From: Bacillus sp. sid0103
GTDB lineage: Bacteria; Bacillota; Bacilli; Bacillales_B; DSM-18226
Direction of reading: 5' to 3'
Length of the DNA stretch: 64,000 nucleotides
Assembly: GCF_019219025.1 (NCBI RefSeq)
Contig: NZ_JAHUWN010000004.1
Coordinates: 124,001-188,000, forward strand
The translations under genes and the position numbers were made by a program. Below, one piece after another: positions 17,676-26,359 of this stretch. The notes under the pieces are model-generated. The model ran no database searches and was not told the DNA's origin. It saw only the letters and a program-made list of their open reading frames with translations. Each line of letters begins with the position of its first letter. The stretch's first letter is position 1.

Positions 17676-18635
17676 ATGAAAAAAGTTGAACGGATTAATA
17701 TCATTATGCGTTATATCAACAACCGCTCCCACTTTACAATTTCTGAAATCATGCGAGAATTTAACATCTCTCGTTCGACAGCTATTAGAGATATCAGAGA
17801 AATTGAGGCCATGGGGATGCCACTTGTCGCTGAAGTTGGAAAGGATGGGGGTTATTTTGTCATGCACAACTCTGTCCTGCCCGATGTTCGCTTTACCGAT
17901 AATGAGGTCAAAGCTCTTTTTATTGCCTTTATGGCCACAAGAAATCAACAACTCCCCTATCTAAAGAGTCGTCAGTCTTTAGCTGAAAAATTACTAGGCC
18001 TCATCTCAGAAAACCAGCAAGATGACCTTGTTCTTTTAAATCAAATCTTGCTTTTTGAAGGGACCAATCCCTATAATCCCGATCTGCTTGATCTTTCAGA
18101 CCTGCCCCATCCCATGTTAGAAAAACTCATTCAAATCCTTCTATTGGATCGCTATTTATTGATTTCCATCGAAGAAAAGGTAATCAAGTCTTATCCAATT
18201 TATCTCTTGCATCTCTATCGTGAAAAAAGCCTTTGGCTGATTGAAGGCTTTGACTTAAAGGAAGAAAAGAAGAAGATTTTTCCTGTCGACCATCTCACCA
18301 ATGTCAAACCCTACCCGACGAAAAAAAGATTAAGTAAGAAAAAGATTTTAGAAAAACTAAGTAAGCAGGAAGAAGTAATCAACCTTGTCCTTGAACTTGG
18401 TCCAAAAGCGATTGCCCAGTTCAAAAAATACCATCCTTTAAAAGTTTCAATTTCCTATACGAATCCTTACCAAACCACAGCCATTCTAAAGACTTTTATC
18501 AATGTTAATAAGCCTGAAGAATTGATCGAAATAACAAATTGGCTACTTTTCCTAGGTGAGGATATCAAGGTCAGGGAAGTGCCAGACGAAGTCTTAGAAG
18601 GTTTACAAGAGAGACTATGCTTATACTGCCCATAA
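17676..18635 (+). CDS. YafY-type HTH regulator with WYL domain
   Basis: A 319-residue transcription factor. Residues 1-60 form an HTH_11 winged helix (ISEIMREFNISRSTAIRDIR), followed by a WYL-type ligand-sensing region (residues ~140-230, LLHLYREKSLWLIEGFDLKE) and a C-terminal WCX-like part. AGGAG precedes the ATG by five bases. It is transcribed divergently from the GyrI-like gene pair and probably regulates that pair from the shared 109-bp intergenic region. Ligand unknown. Confidence 0.88.
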   Translation: MKKVERINIIMRYINNRSHFTISEIMREFNISRSTAIRDIREIEAMGMPLVAEVGKDGGYFVMHNSVLPDVRFTDNEVKALFIAFMATRNQQLPYLKSRQSLAEKLLGLISENQQDDLVLLNQILLFEGTNPYNPDLLDLSDLPHPMLEKLIQILLLDRYLLISIEEKVIKSYPIYLLHLYREKSLWLIEGFDLKEEKKKIFPVDHLTNVKPYPTKKRLSKKKILEKLSKQEEVINLVLELGPKAIAQFKKYHPLKVSISYTNPYQTTAILKTFINVNKPEELIEITNWLLFLGEDIKVREVPDEVLEGLQERLCLYCP

Positions 18636-18699
18636 GCAGTGGCCAGTTAAAACCCCTATAATTTTGAGCTTGTCCAGTGAAGAGAATTTGGGTTCTATT

Positions 18700-18768
18700 A
18701 TGAAACCAGAATTTGCCGGAACTGATGCACAAAAAGTAAAACAAGAAATTCAAAAAGATGTAAAATAA
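18700..18768 (+). pseudogene. Fragment resembling the end of a gamma-type small acid-soluble spore protein
   Basis: The short frame reads KPEFAGTDAQKVKQEIQKD before its stop. It resembles the repeated EFASETDAQQVRQQNQ unit of gamma-type SASP. There is no ribosome binding site and only 22 codons from the ATG at 18700; the frame is open upstream without a start. I treat it as a degraded fragment. Otherwise the stretch 18636-18899 holds no gene. Confidence 0.35.
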
Positions 18769-18899
18769 ATATCTCTAGTTACATAATCCCAGGCTAATTC
18801 CCATTCCATTGGAATTTTTAATCTTTTGTGCTTGGAATTAGAAAATCTATTTTCCTTTGTTCTATTAGTTGAAAACGAGTAAGATGCACCATAAACAAA

Positions 18900-18942
18900 A
18901 AGCTATCCTTTATGTAATCATTCACAAAAAGAATAGCCTTTT
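18900..18942 (-). terminator. Terminator of the ger operon
   Basis: On the minus strand a hairpin of GGCTATTCTTT with AAAGGATAGCT (one wobble pair) is followed by TTTTTGTTT, 26 bp after the gerC-type stop codon. Confidence 0.75.
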
Positions 18943-18967
18943 TTAAATAGAACATCATTGGCCCGTG

Positions 18968-20071
18968 TTACTTCATCGTTCCCATCCCGCCAATGGTTAC
19001 ATGTACCTTGACGTTTACATCAGCCTTCGAAAAGGCTTTCCCCCATTGATTTTGGACTTTTTTCCACTCTGGATACGTATAGGCTCTTGCATAAATCCCA
19101 AATCCAAACGGGTCAATGGTGGCGGTTTGCGTTCTCTTGATTAAGCGCTCGAAATCGGCTTGCAGTTTCGTTTCTATACTCTTTTGCAGTTTCGCTGTGT
19201 CCTTCCTTACATTGAATGGAAAAAGCCGTTCTGTAATGGCAATTCTCATTTTTACGTCTGTGTCAAAAATAAAATGACCGTCATACTTTACCTTTGTTTT
19301 TACCTTGACGTTCGGCGTACTAAAGCTGATCCAATGTTTATCCTGTCCATTCGATTTCAAAGGGATTGAAATGGTAAATGGAAAATCACCTTTTGTTTTA
19401 TGCTGCAGGATGCGTAATAATTTGTTTTCATGCGGTGTGATGCTTAACTTATATCTGTTCTGTTCATCCAGCAGAGCCGTGCCGGTCAACATGATTTTGT
19501 GGTCTTTTTTCATTTCGGTGATGCTTGCTGTCATCCCTTTTTCCGTCGTTTGCTCATGAAATTCTTGAATGGTGGTTTTTACAGCGACATTTCTTCTGAA
19601 GGCTGTATCAACTAAATTAGTTAAATATAATGGGAGACGAGGCTTGTCTTTTGGCCTGAAAAAAATCACGTCCGAAACAGGCCCATCTACGGCGACAACG
19701 CGTGTGGTTACCGTATTTTTGGGATCCCGATAAAAGGGATCAATATAATCAATCCAATTTTTTCGTTTTAACAGCTTTTTCCCGACTAAGATTAATTGCG
19801 TTTTGCTTCCCGATGTTAAAGCCATTACGGTCGTATCAAACAGTTCCCTGGAATCTCGAATAGTAACAGCCTTCACTTCGACTTTCTCTTCTTTTACCTT
19901 TGCTTCTTTGTTAAACACCGGACTTGACATAAACACCACTAAATGGTCATCCTCATCCAAGTCTAAACCAAGTATTAGTGACAGAGTGACATCTTCAACA
20001 TACATTTGGTCCACGCATCCGGTCATCATCATAGCCACAAGCGATAGGCAAAGCAATGTCTTCCTTTTCAA
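18968..20071 (-). CDS. Ger(x)C family spore germination lipoprotein
   Basis: A 367-residue GerC-type subunit. It begins with a lipoprotein signal peptide (LCLSLVAMMMTGC, lipobox MTGC around residue 19), followed by the Ger(x)C N-terminal domain (LSLILGLDLDEDDHLVVF) and C-terminal domain. The start is TTG with GGAGG eight bases upstream, overlapping the stop of the permease gene by 4 bp. GerC is anchored on the outer face of the spore inner membrane and is needed for assembly or function of the GerA/GerB nutrient receptor. Confidence 0.93.
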   Translation of the reverse strand: MKRKTLLCLSLVAMMMTGCVDQMYVEDVTLSLILGLDLDEDDHLVVFMSSPVFNKEAKVKEEKVEVKAVTIRDSRELFDTTVMALTSGSKTQLILVGKKLLKRKNWIDYIDPFYRDPKNTVTTRVVAVDGPVSDVIFFRPKDKPRLPLYLTNLVDTAFRRNVAVKTTIQEFHEQTTEKGMTASITEMKKDHKIMLTGTALLDEQNRYKLSITPHENKLLRILQHKTKGDFPFTISIPLKSNGQDKHWISFSTPNVKVKTKVKYDGHFIFDTDVKMRIAITERLFPFNVRKDTAKLQKSIETKLQADFERLIKRTQTATIDPFGFGIYARAYTYPEWKKVQNQWGKAFSKADVNVKVHVTIGGMGTMK

Positions 20072-21168
20072 TGGCTTACCCTCCGGCGGAACTTTTCATA
20101 TATCCAGCTATAAACCCATAAAAAGGGAGGAGCTGCAAATGCCAATAGCAGCCCTCCTTTCGTAAGCATTTTCTGCCATTTCTCCGATTCCATCCAAGTT
20201 GGCTCGAGCCAAAATATCAATCCGATAATGATCAATAATAAAATAAAAACGTGACGACTGTGATCCTGTTTTCCAAGCAATTGACTAGAGCAAAAGGTAG
20301 CAATGTATACGCAAGGTATCCAGGCTGTCGAAACAACAATCAGATAAACAGCCAATATAACCATGTCAAAACGCTCCAAAAAACGAAATTCAATTAGTTT
20401 AAGTAAATTCAGTACGGGCTGGTTAAATTCGACAATCCCATCGGGGCTAAAATAGACAAAGCAGACAATCGTTACAAAAACATAAAACAACATCGTCATG
20501 GTGTTAGCAATCGTGATTCCGAGAACCGCATGCTCCTTTTTTTGTAAAAAGGGGTACATAAAGAACGCTACTTCAAATCCTAAAAAGGAAAAAACAGTGG
20601 TCGGCACAGCCGATATGACTGGTTTCCACCCTTCTTTAAGCAATGGAAGAAGGTGCAGCCAATTTCCATCCCTTAGCGGTATCAAGAAAAACAGAGGAAG
20701 CCACATCACCATGTAAAAAGATAGTTCGGAATATCTGCCTATAACGCGCAGCCCGTTGCGGGCTACAAAAAAAGTGGGAATCGAAAATAAAAGTAAAATG
20801 ATGTAATCTGGGGTTTTAGGCAGGAACCATCCCTTGATATATAGACAGCCGTTCACAAGAATGATCCAAGCGTAAAAAGCAAAGTACACCATGTAAACGA
20901 TGACGGCTGCTTTCCCCACTATTTTTCCGAATAATCGGATAAGAATTTCGACAAGGGTGTCATCTGGGTATCTTTCGGCCGTTTTAACTAAAAAAATACT
21001 GGCAACAACGGAGAAAAACCATCCAATCAGAATAGCGATCCAACCGTCCGTTCCAGCTTTTTCCGCAAGTATACGCGGGAGAGCTAGAACACCCGTCGCC
21101 ACCTGCGCCCCATTAATCAAAAAGATATACTGCATGAGAGTGATTTCATTATAGGCATATTTTTTCAT
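20068..21168 (-). CDS. GerAB-type spore germination permease
   Basis: A 366-residue membrane protein with about ten hydrophobic segments and the family's opening YNEITLMQYIFLINGAQVATG and GTDGWIAILIGW segments (endospore germination permease, APC superfamily). It is the nutrient-binding B subunit of a germinant receptor. GGTG-type ribosome binding site before the ATG. It begins 5 bp after the end of the gerA-type gene and overlaps the gerC-type gene by 4 bp, so the three are translated as a unit. Confidence 0.95.
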   Translation of the reverse strand: MKKYAYNEITLMQYIFLINGAQVATGVLALPRILAEKAGTDGWIAILIGWFFSVVASIFLVKTAERYPDDTLVEILIRLFGKIVGKAAVIVYMVYFAFYAWIILVNGCLYIKGWFLPKTPDYIILLLFSIPTFFVARNGLRVIGRYSELSFYMVMWLPLFFLIPLRDGNWLHLLPLLKEGWKPVISAVPTTVFSFLGFEVAFFMYPFLQKKEHAVLGITIANTMTMLFYVFVTIVCFVYFSPDGIVEFNQPVLNLLKLIEFRFLERFDMVILAVYLIVVSTAWIPCVYIATFCSSQLLGKQDHSRHVFILLLIIIGLIFWLEPTWMESEKWQKMLTKGGLLLAFAAPPFLWVYSWIYEKFRRRVSH

Positions 21169-21172
21169 CGTT

Positions 21173-22720
21173 TCACCTTTTAGTGCGATTTCGACCTTGT
21201 CGAATAGTTGGAATAGCCCCGGTGCCTTTGGGGCGGCTTTTCATTGCCCATAAAGGAAAGCGCAGAAACGCATCCTTCATATCAGCAAATCGGAATGGAG
21301 CTAGAGGAGTTCCATAGGGTGTGCCTAATGATTCAAGACTAACCAGGTGGCCAACTATGGTCATCCATCCTACCACAATCCCTACAACTCCAAACATGGC
21401 AGCAGATAACATCATTGGAAATCTTAATAGTCTAATGGACGAACTCATATCATAATTTGGGATGTTATAAGAAGCGATGGCTGTAACGGCAACGACGATG
21501 ATCATAATGTTGCTGACAATTCCCACCTGAACAGCCGCCTGCCCAATGATAATACCGCCCACAATGCCAATGGTCTGACCGATCGGAGTCGGCAGCCTTA
21601 GTGCCGCCTCCCTCATCAATTCCAGAATCATTTCCATAACCACCGCTTCCAGCACGGGTGGGAACGGAACTTGTATCCTTGATTCTGCAATCGAAAGTAA
21701 AAGCTCCATCGGGATAACTTCAAAATTATAGGAAATAAACGCAACATAAGTAGCGGGCAAAAATAAGGCAATTATAAAGGCTAAAAAACGCATTACCCGG
21801 ATAAAGGAAGAAACTAACCAACGGGAACCGTAATCATCCACAGCCTGAAAAAAGGAGATAAAGTTTGTCGGAGCAATCAATACGCTCGGAGAACGATCTA
21901 TAATAATCACAAATCTCCCCTGAAGAATTTGGGATGCAGCTGTATCAGGTCTTTCAGTCAACATAATTTGCGGAAAGGGTGAATAAGGATTGTCTTCAAT
22001 GAACTCGATAAGTTCGCCGGTATTAATGATAGCGTCAACTGTAATATTTTGAATCCGTGTTTCCAGTTCTCTTAGCACGTCTTCAGAAGCAACATCTCTC
22101 AAATATAAAAGGGAAACCTTTGTTTTCCCTCGAATACCGACGGTCATCTCTTTCAAGATTAATTCCTGATGGGGAATATACCTGCGGATTAGGGCAATAT
22201 TTTGAATCCCTGTTTCCACAAATCCTTGATTAGCACCTTTTAGAGATAGTTCATTTTGAGGATTATTAAGCTGTCTTTGCGGCCACCCTTTTGTATCTAA
22301 TTGATACCCGGTGATTTGCCCGTTTAACAATAAAACGCTATCTCCTCCTAGAATCGCATTTTCGATCTGCCCCCACGTATGGACCATTTCGATCTTTCCT
22401 ATTGTGATTGGCAGTTCCTTATTAGGATCGAAGGAGCTATGCATCAATGGCTTTAGAACATAATTATGGATCGCCTCTTTATCCGTCAATCCGGGCAAGT
22501 ACACCAAAGCGGCCTCCGTTTTACTCGCTCCGATGGGAAAGCGACGAATCACTAAATCCGGTGCTTGAGAAAATAGCAGTTGGAGATTCTCTGCATTTTG
22601 GGATAAATCAGAGTCCAGGACATCATCTTCCATATTTTTTTTCTGAAGATTAGAATTATTGCTTGTTTGATGGAACCGAGAAGACCGCTTTCCTCTTAAA
22701 AACTTCAGAAAATAAGACAT
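21173..22720 (-). CDS. GerA family spore germination protein (receptor A subunit)
   Basis: A 515-residue A subunit if begun at the ATG at 22720, preceded by GGGAAGGAG; the open frame extends to 22843 but the extra 41 residues are atypical. The cytosolic N-terminal half contains RFPIGASKTEAALVYLPGLTDK and DRSPSVLIAPTNF, and the C-terminal half the family blocks PFPPVLEAVVMEMILELMRE and RLPTPIGQTIGIVGG with 4-6 membrane segments. It forms the oligomeric channel of the germinant receptor in the inner spore membrane. First gene of a gerA-gerB-gerC operon, expected to be forespore-expressed (sigma-G); I did not identify the promoter. Confidence 0.95.
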   Translation of the reverse strand: MSYFLKFLRGKRSSRFHQTSNNSNLQKKNMEDDVLDSDLSQNAENLQLLFSQAPDLVIRRFPIGASKTEAALVYLPGLTDKEAIHNYVLKPLMHSSFDPNKELPITIGKIEMVHTWGQIENAILGGDSVLLLNGQITGYQLDTKGWPQRQLNNPQNELSLKGANQGFVETGIQNIALIRRYIPHQELILKEMTVGIRGKTKVSLLYLRDVASEDVLRELETRIQNITVDAIINTGELIEFIEDNPYSPFPQIMLTERPDTAASQILQGRFVIIIDRSPSVLIAPTNFISFFQAVDDYGSRWLVSSFIRVMRFLAFIIALFLPATYVAFISYNFEVIPMELLLSIAESRIQVPFPPVLEAVVMEMILELMREAALRLPTPIGQTIGIVGGIIIGQAAVQVGIVSNIMIIVVAVTAIASYNIPNYDMSSSIRLLRFPMMLSAAMFGVVGIVVGWMTIVGHLVSLESLGTPYGTPLAPFRFADMKDAFLRFPLWAMKSRPKGTGAIPTIRQGRNRTKR

Positions 22721-22878
22721 CCACTCCTTCCCTTTCTGCATTTGCTTTAAATTATGTTTATAGTATGCATGGTCTAAGGAAAAATATTCTAATTCTTCCT
22801 TTGATTCATTATTCAAGAACAACAGTGAGCATATGAAGTTCATTTTACAATAAACCAGAAGAGATTCTACTATAAAAA

Positions 22879-22916
22879 AAGCTCTAGACTCTTTAAAAAA
22901 CAGAGTTCAGAGCTTG
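22879..22916 (-). terminator. Terminator after the HhH gene
   Basis: Hairpin AAGCTCTGAACTCTG / AGAGTCTAGAGCTT on the minus strand followed by TTTTTTTATAG, right after the stop at 22918. Confidence 0.8.
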
Positions 22917-22917
22917 T

Positions 22918-23133
22918 TTATTTTCTAGCAAAAGATAATTGTTTCTCTTTAAGTGCTTCATTCAGTATTCTCACCGCTTTCGGTCCAACACCATGTAACT
23001 TCAAAATTTCTGATTCAGTTACCTTTGTCAATTGATCAAGTTTATAGTAGCCAGCATTGGTAAGAGCTCTTGTAGCCGGCTTACCAATATTGGGGAAATC
23101 ATTTTCTAGTGGCTCTTTTTTGATATTGTCCAT
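22918..23133 (-). CDS. Small helix-hairpin-helix DNA-binding protein
   Basis: A 71-residue protein with two helix-hairpin-helix-like motifs: PNIGKPATRALTNAGYYKLD and ILKLHGVGPKAVRILNEALK. This fold resembles the RNA polymerase alpha C-terminal domain and DNA-repair HhH modules and binds DNA without base specificity. Small stand-alone versions are common in Bacillus and are annotated as DNA-binding proteins of unknown role. GGAG precedes the ATG by eight bases; single-gene transcript ended by its own terminator. Confidence 0.85.
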   Translation of the reverse strand: MDNIKKEPLENDFPNIGKPATRALTNAGYYKLDQLTKVTESEILKLHGVGPKAVRILNEALKEKQLSFARK

Positions 23134-23230
23134 TTTTTTCTCCTTTCATTATTGAAGAACTTAGTCTTTAATTCTTTTACTTTTTTTCTCAGTATTAAAC
23201 CTATAATTAAGAGCTCCTAAAGTAATCATA

Positions 23231-23404
23231 TTAATGATGTTCCAGGAATTTAATGGCTGAACGAATAGACCTAACAAGACTTGGTCCAATTAATTCTGCG
23301 ATATCCAAAAAGACATCAAGAATCTCCCACCCTATGGATTCCTTTCCTTCTTCTTTTCTCTTGTCTCTTCGGGCTTTCCTTTTCTCTTTAAATGTATTCA
23401 CCAT
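23231..23404 (-). CDS. Small basic hypothetical protein (57 aa)
   Basis: Encoded from an ATG at 23404 (GAGAGGAG immediately upstream; a GTG one codon later is better spaced). The N-terminal 20 residues are highly basic (KEKRKARRDKRKEE), followed by an amphipathic or hydrophobic part (WEILDVFLDIAELIGPSL). Similar small proteins occur in Bacillus; no function is known. It may be membrane-associated. Its own strong AGGAG and coding-like composition support it; the overlapping plus-strand frame lacks a ribosome binding site. Confidence 0.55.
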   Translation of the reverse strand: MVNTFKEKRKARRDKRKEEGKESIGWEILDVFLDIAELIGPSLVRSIRSAIKFLEHH

Positions 23405-23522
23405 ACTCCTCTCCCATCTCGTATCTATATTTTTAACATTGATAAACGTTTATTTTTGCACATTTTATTTTTTGTTTGGCATGTGAAATAAACCCACCTC
23501 TTCTTTAATAATATGGTAAATG

Positions 23523-23551
23523 TTGTGAATTTCATAGTACTCATTTATAGT
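23523..23551 (+). promoter_or_regulatory. Sigma-A-type promoter for 23583-24377
   Basis: TTGTGA (23523-23528) and TATAGT (23546-23551) are separated by 17 bp and lie 32 bp upstream of the first start codon of the two-gene unit. Confidence 0.6.
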
Positions 23552-23582
23552 AAAAATAGATACGTTAAAAGGAGGAGTATAT

Positions 23583-23954
23583 ATGAACCTAGGAGCTTTT
23601 TCTGTGAGTTTAAATGTAAAAGACGTTCATCTTTCCAAGTCATTCTACGAAAAAATGGGTTTTCAAGCTTTTGGTGGGGACATTAGTCAAAATTGGCTTA
23701 TTATGAAGAATGAAAATTGTATTATTGGGCTATTCCAAGGAATGTTTGAAAAGAACATTCTGACCTTTAATCCTGGATGGAATGAAAATGCCGAAAACCT
23801 CGAATCGTTTACGGACATTCGAGACATTCAAAAACAACTAAAGGCTGAAGAAATAAAAATGCTGACTGAAGCAGACGAAACAACAGAGGGACCAGCGCAT
23901 TTTATCATTGAAGATCCAGACGGGAATCAAATTCTTGTTGATCAGCATCGATGA
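23583..23954 (+). CDS. VOC (glyoxalase/bleomycin-resistance) family protein
   Basis: A 123-residue vicinal-oxygen-chelate protein. The start FSVSLNVKDVHLSKSFYEKM is a classic VOC module opening and the end HFIIEDPDGNQILVDQ carries the C-terminal metal-ligand glutamate region (here Asp/Gln in place of the usual Glu). Both halves show the paired beta-alpha-beta-beta-beta arrangement. Members are metal-dependent lyases, dioxygenases or resistance proteins; no substrate can be assigned. GGAGGAG lies seven bases before the ATG. Co-transcribed with the SnoaL-like gene 24 bp downstream. Confidence 0.88.
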   Translation: MNLGAFSVSLNVKDVHLSKSFYEKMGFQAFGGDISQNWLIMKNENCIIGLFQGMFEKNILTFNPGWNENAENLESFTDIRDIQKQLKAEEIKMLTEADETTEGPAHFIIEDPDGNQILVDQHR

Positions 23955-23978
23955 AAAAAAAGAAAAAGGAGGATTAGA

Positions 23979-24377
23979 ATGAACACGGAACAACCATTGA
24001 CATCGAACCACTCTTTCAAAGAGAAGGCAGTGTCCTTTCTACAGCTTGTCGCATCAGGGAAAGTTCGCGAAGCATACCAGACTTTCATAAGTCCTGACTT
24101 TCGTCACCACAACCCTTATTTCCGTGGCGATGCAGAATCACTCATGCTCGCAATGGAAGAGAATGCAGCTATAAACCCCAACAAAATCTTGGAGGTCAAA
24201 CTTGCGATTCAAGAGAATGATAAGGTTGCTGTTTACTCGCATGTAAGGCAGCATCCAGAGGATCTTGGAGGAGCTGTGGTACATATCTTCCGTTTCCAAG
24301 ATAACCAAATCGTTGAATTGTGGGATATAGGACAACCCATACCAGAGGATTCCCAAAATGAGAACGGCATGTTCTAA
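23979..24377 (+). CDS. SnoaL-like / NTF2-fold protein
   Basis: A 132-residue protein with the NTF2-like cone fold typical of SnoaL-type proteins: an N-terminal helix (FKEKAVSFLQLVASGKVREAY), the segment SPDFRHHNPYFRGDAESL and the C-terminal strand pair VVHIFRFQDNQIVELWDIGQ. These small domains serve as isomerases, cyclases or ligand binders in secondary metabolism and detoxification. AGGAGG precedes the ATG by seven bases. The final ~75 bp of this gene recur, decayed, at 26688-26762. Confidence 0.85.
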   Translation: MNTEQPLTSNHSFKEKAVSFLQLVASGKVREAYQTFISPDFRHHNPYFRGDAESLMLAMEENAAINPNKILEVKLAIQENDKVAVYSHVRQHPEDLGGAVVHIFRFQDNQIVELWDIGQPIPEDSQNENGMF

Positions 24378-24518
24378 CGTACTAAAATGGATGTGCTGCT
24401 AAATCACGTTTATCCTATTTGTTAGTTGTTTGTTTTCAAATTTAGTGTAACAAATTAGGAGATTACATGGATTAGTTCTCCTTGAAAATATGTAAAACCC
24501 TGAGGCAAATACTTATGT

Positions 24519-24560
24519 AAAAAGGTGCATTAATCCGTTTCTGGATTAATGCACCTTTTT
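24519..24560. terminator. Bidirectional terminator
   Basis: An 18-bp perfect stem (AAAAAGGTGCATTAATCC and its complement) around a 6-nt loop, with A and T runs on both sides. It separates the convergent units ending at 24377 (+) and 24649 (-). Confidence 0.9.
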
Positions 24561-24648
24561 GTTCCGCTATTTGGACTAACCCGTTCCAATAAATATTGGA
24601 TATACCTTTTATCAAAATTCAACACAAATGGAAGTCAATGTGTAAGTT

Positions 24649-24981
24649 TTAATGTACTCCATTAACAAGCTGCTTCATTGCGTTTAACTCCGAAGAAAGT
24701 GCCAAAAACCATTCCTTATCCCCTGTTGATAAAGCCAAGTCTAGGAGAAATTCAATTTGTGTCTTGTTGGTTACATTAGAAACAGGCAGCTTTTTAACCC
24801 GTTTACTTAAAATTGGTATTGTTTTGCCAATCATATGATTATTGTCACTTGTAACAACGGTTACCTTTACTACTCCTTCTAGACTAGACAGTGAATCAAT
24901 ATAACCAATTATTAATTCGCCATCCCGTGATTCAGCCTTAATCCAATCACCTGTTTTTAAAATCGTACTATTTGAGAACAT
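24649..24981 (-). CDS. IDEAL-domain-like protein
   Basis: A 110-residue protein. The N-terminal half resembles a small beta-barrel (TGDWIKAESRDGELIIGYID). The C-terminal segment IEFLLDLALSTGDKEWFLAL matches the pattern of the short IDEAL domain (D.ALD..DKE.F..LS), found in Bacillus proteins such as YpiB and mostly of unknown function, probably for protein-protein contact. GGGTG-type ribosome binding site and ATG at 24981. No operon partner; function unknown. Confidence 0.65.
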   Translation of the reverse strand: MFSNSTILKTGDWIKAESRDGELIIGYIDSLSSLEGVVKVTVVTSDNNHMIGKTIPILSKRVKKLPVSNVTNKTQIEFLLDLALSTGDKEWFLALSSELNAMKQLVNGVH

Positions 24982-25093
24982 TGTCTTTTCACCCTCTTAT
25001 TTTTTTCGTTTAATCCTGGGATAAGCTAGCTATATTTGATCTGTAATTTTTTTTATTACATTTTAGTTAAATAAGTCTGCAGCCAGATATCGG

Positions 25094-25507
25094 TCACCGC
25101 CGAGTATTAACAAGATCAACCACCTCTTTGATCGTATACTCCTTTAAATATTCTCCAAGATGTTCTTCCGCTCCAAATAAAATGCTGCATAGAACTCTTT
25201 GCATATTCGCCCCTACAATACACTTTTCATTTGATTCAGGACACTTGGGCTGCAGGGCACCTTCTGAGGTTATCTTATAGAGATCCCAAAGATTCACTTC
25301 ACTTAGATCTTGCGCAAAAATAAATCCGCCGCCCGTTCCCTCTTTTGATTTAATAAATCCACGTTTTTTTAACAAACTTAGCACTTTTCGAATGCGTACC
25401 GGATGGACGCCGGCACTTTCCGAAATGGTCTCGCTAGTTGACATGCGGTCCGGCTGTAGCGCAAGAAAAGATAAACTATGAATGGCAAGGGTAAAATCAC
25501 TATTCAT
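25094..25507 (-). CDS. Rrf2 family transcriptional regulator
   Basis: A 137-residue Rrf2 protein: winged helix at residues 1-75 (SLSFLALQPDRMSTSETISE, then PVRIRKVLSLLKKRGFIKS) and a C-terminal helix. Cysteines are present in KCPESNEKC and a later C in MQRVLCSIL; spacing resembles, but does not exactly match, that of Fe-S cluster-binding members such as NsrR and IscR, so redox or metal sensing is possible. YwnA-like proteins of B. subtilis are the nearest type I recall. A CTGTAAT/ATTACAG palindrome lies 85 bp upstream, also found before the spx-like gene. Confidence 0.88.
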   Translation of the reverse strand: MNSDFTLAIHSLSFLALQPDRMSTSETISESAGVHPVRIRKVLSLLKKRGFIKSKEGTGGGFIFAQDLSEVNLWDLYKITSEGALQPKCPESNEKCIVGANMQRVLCSILFGAEEHLGEYLKEYTIKEVVDLVNTRR

Positions 25508-25591
25508 GTGCTTGCCTCCTAAGCAATAAAACTTCTCACTAGTTTTACTATTACATGTATTTTCTTCATCTTTCTTAAAATTAATAACGTA

Positions 25592-25612
25592 CTGTAATAC
25601 TAAGCATTACAG
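25592..25612. promoter_or_regulatory. Palindrome upstream of the Rrf2 gene
   Basis: CTGTAAT (25592-25598), 7-bp spacer, ATTACAG (25606-25612). The same half-sites occur upstream of the Spx-family gene. Candidate operator, possibly for the Rrf2 regulator itself. Confidence 0.5.
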
Positions 25613-25664
25613 ATTAGGTAGCCAAGCATTTAACTTATCTAAGTCCGTTGATATGTCGATTTAT

Positions 25665-25799
25665 TTAAATATCCCATTGTTTTTTGACTTGTTCTTCTGC
25701 GATCCGTTTAATTTTTTCCCATGTCATATCTTTTTCCGCAATAACATTGGTTTGGTAATTTCGATCTTTATAATTCACTGTCACGAAAACTTCAATCAT
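25665..25799 (-). CDS. Small BA3454-type stress response protein
   Basis: A 44-residue protein from an ATG at 25799 with AGGAGG eight bases upstream. The sequence starts MIEVFVTVNYKDRNYQTNV and ends EEQVKKQWDI, matching the small Bacillus family annotated BA3454 stress response protein. No biochemical function is established. It lies between the spx-like gene and the Rrf2 gene, both stress regulators, and is transcribed in the same direction. Confidence 0.7.
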   Translation of the reverse strand: MIEVFVTVNYKDRNYQTNVIAEKDMTWEKIKRIAEEQVKKQWDI

Positions 25800-25870
25800 T
25801 TCATATTCCTCCTTTTAAAAACATTTATATAAGAGTTATAGTTTTAACTGTTTAGACTAACATTTTGCCC

Positions 25871-26266
25871 TTAATTGGCCTCTTTCTGCAATTCGTTGTA
25901 CAAATAGGTTCGAATCCTACGGGGCAGAAAACTACGAATTTCGTCCTCGTTATATCCTACTTGTAATCTTTTTTCATCCATGATAATTGGCCGGCGCACC
26001 ATTTTGGGATGCTCCATAATTAATTTATATAATTCATTTAGCGGAAGAGATTCAATATCTACGTTTAAATCTTGGAACGCCTTTGAATTTGTTGAAATAA
26101 TTTCGCTCGTTCCCTCTTCTGTCATGCGAAGAATCGATTTAATTTCATCGACTGTAAGGGGATGAGATAAAATGTTTCTTTCCATATAGTCAATTTGATG
26201 TTCCTCAAGCCAAGCTTTTGCTTTTCGGCAAGACCCACAGCTTGGTGTCGTATACAAAGTTACCAT
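25871..26266 (-). CDS. spx: Spx family transcriptional regulator
   Basis: A 131-residue Spx protein, the standard length, when begun at the ATG at 26266. It has the redox disulfide CGSC at residues 10-13, the family's [12 protein letters not shown] block near 47-58 and the [20 protein letters not shown] block near 91-110. Under oxidative or disulfide stress Spx binds the RNA polymerase alpha C-terminal domain and switches on thiol-homeostasis genes. Because Bacillaceae usually keep spx near the opp/mecA region, this may be a paralog. The promoter region carries a nested palindrome at 26310-26359. Confidence 0.93.
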   Translation of the reverse strand: MVTLYTTPSCGSCRKAKAWLEEHQIDYMERNILSHPLTVDEIKSILRMTEEGTSEIISTNSKAFQDLNVDIESLPLNELYKLIMEHPKMVRRPIIMDEKRLQVGYNEDEIRSFLPRRIRTYLYNELQKEAN

Positions 26267-26309
26267 ACCTTTACACACTCCTTGCGTATATTTTGGCCAA
26301 CACGTTAAA

Positions 26310-26359
26310 TTGTAACGAAAAATATTACAGTTCTCATACTGTAAATTTAATCGTTACAG
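26310..26359. promoter_or_regulatory. Nested palindromes upstream of the Spx gene
   Basis: Inner repeat ATTACAG (26324-26330) / CTGTAAA (26339-26345) and outer repeat TTGTAACG (26310-26317) / CGTTACAG (26352-26359). All four half-sites share the TGTAA core with the palindrome before the Rrf2 gene. Confidence 0.55.

Noticed and set aside
17664..17951. Minus-strand frame opposite the WYL regulator
   Set aside because: It is a mirror of the coding strand; the regulator has an AGGAG, correct start and family motifs.
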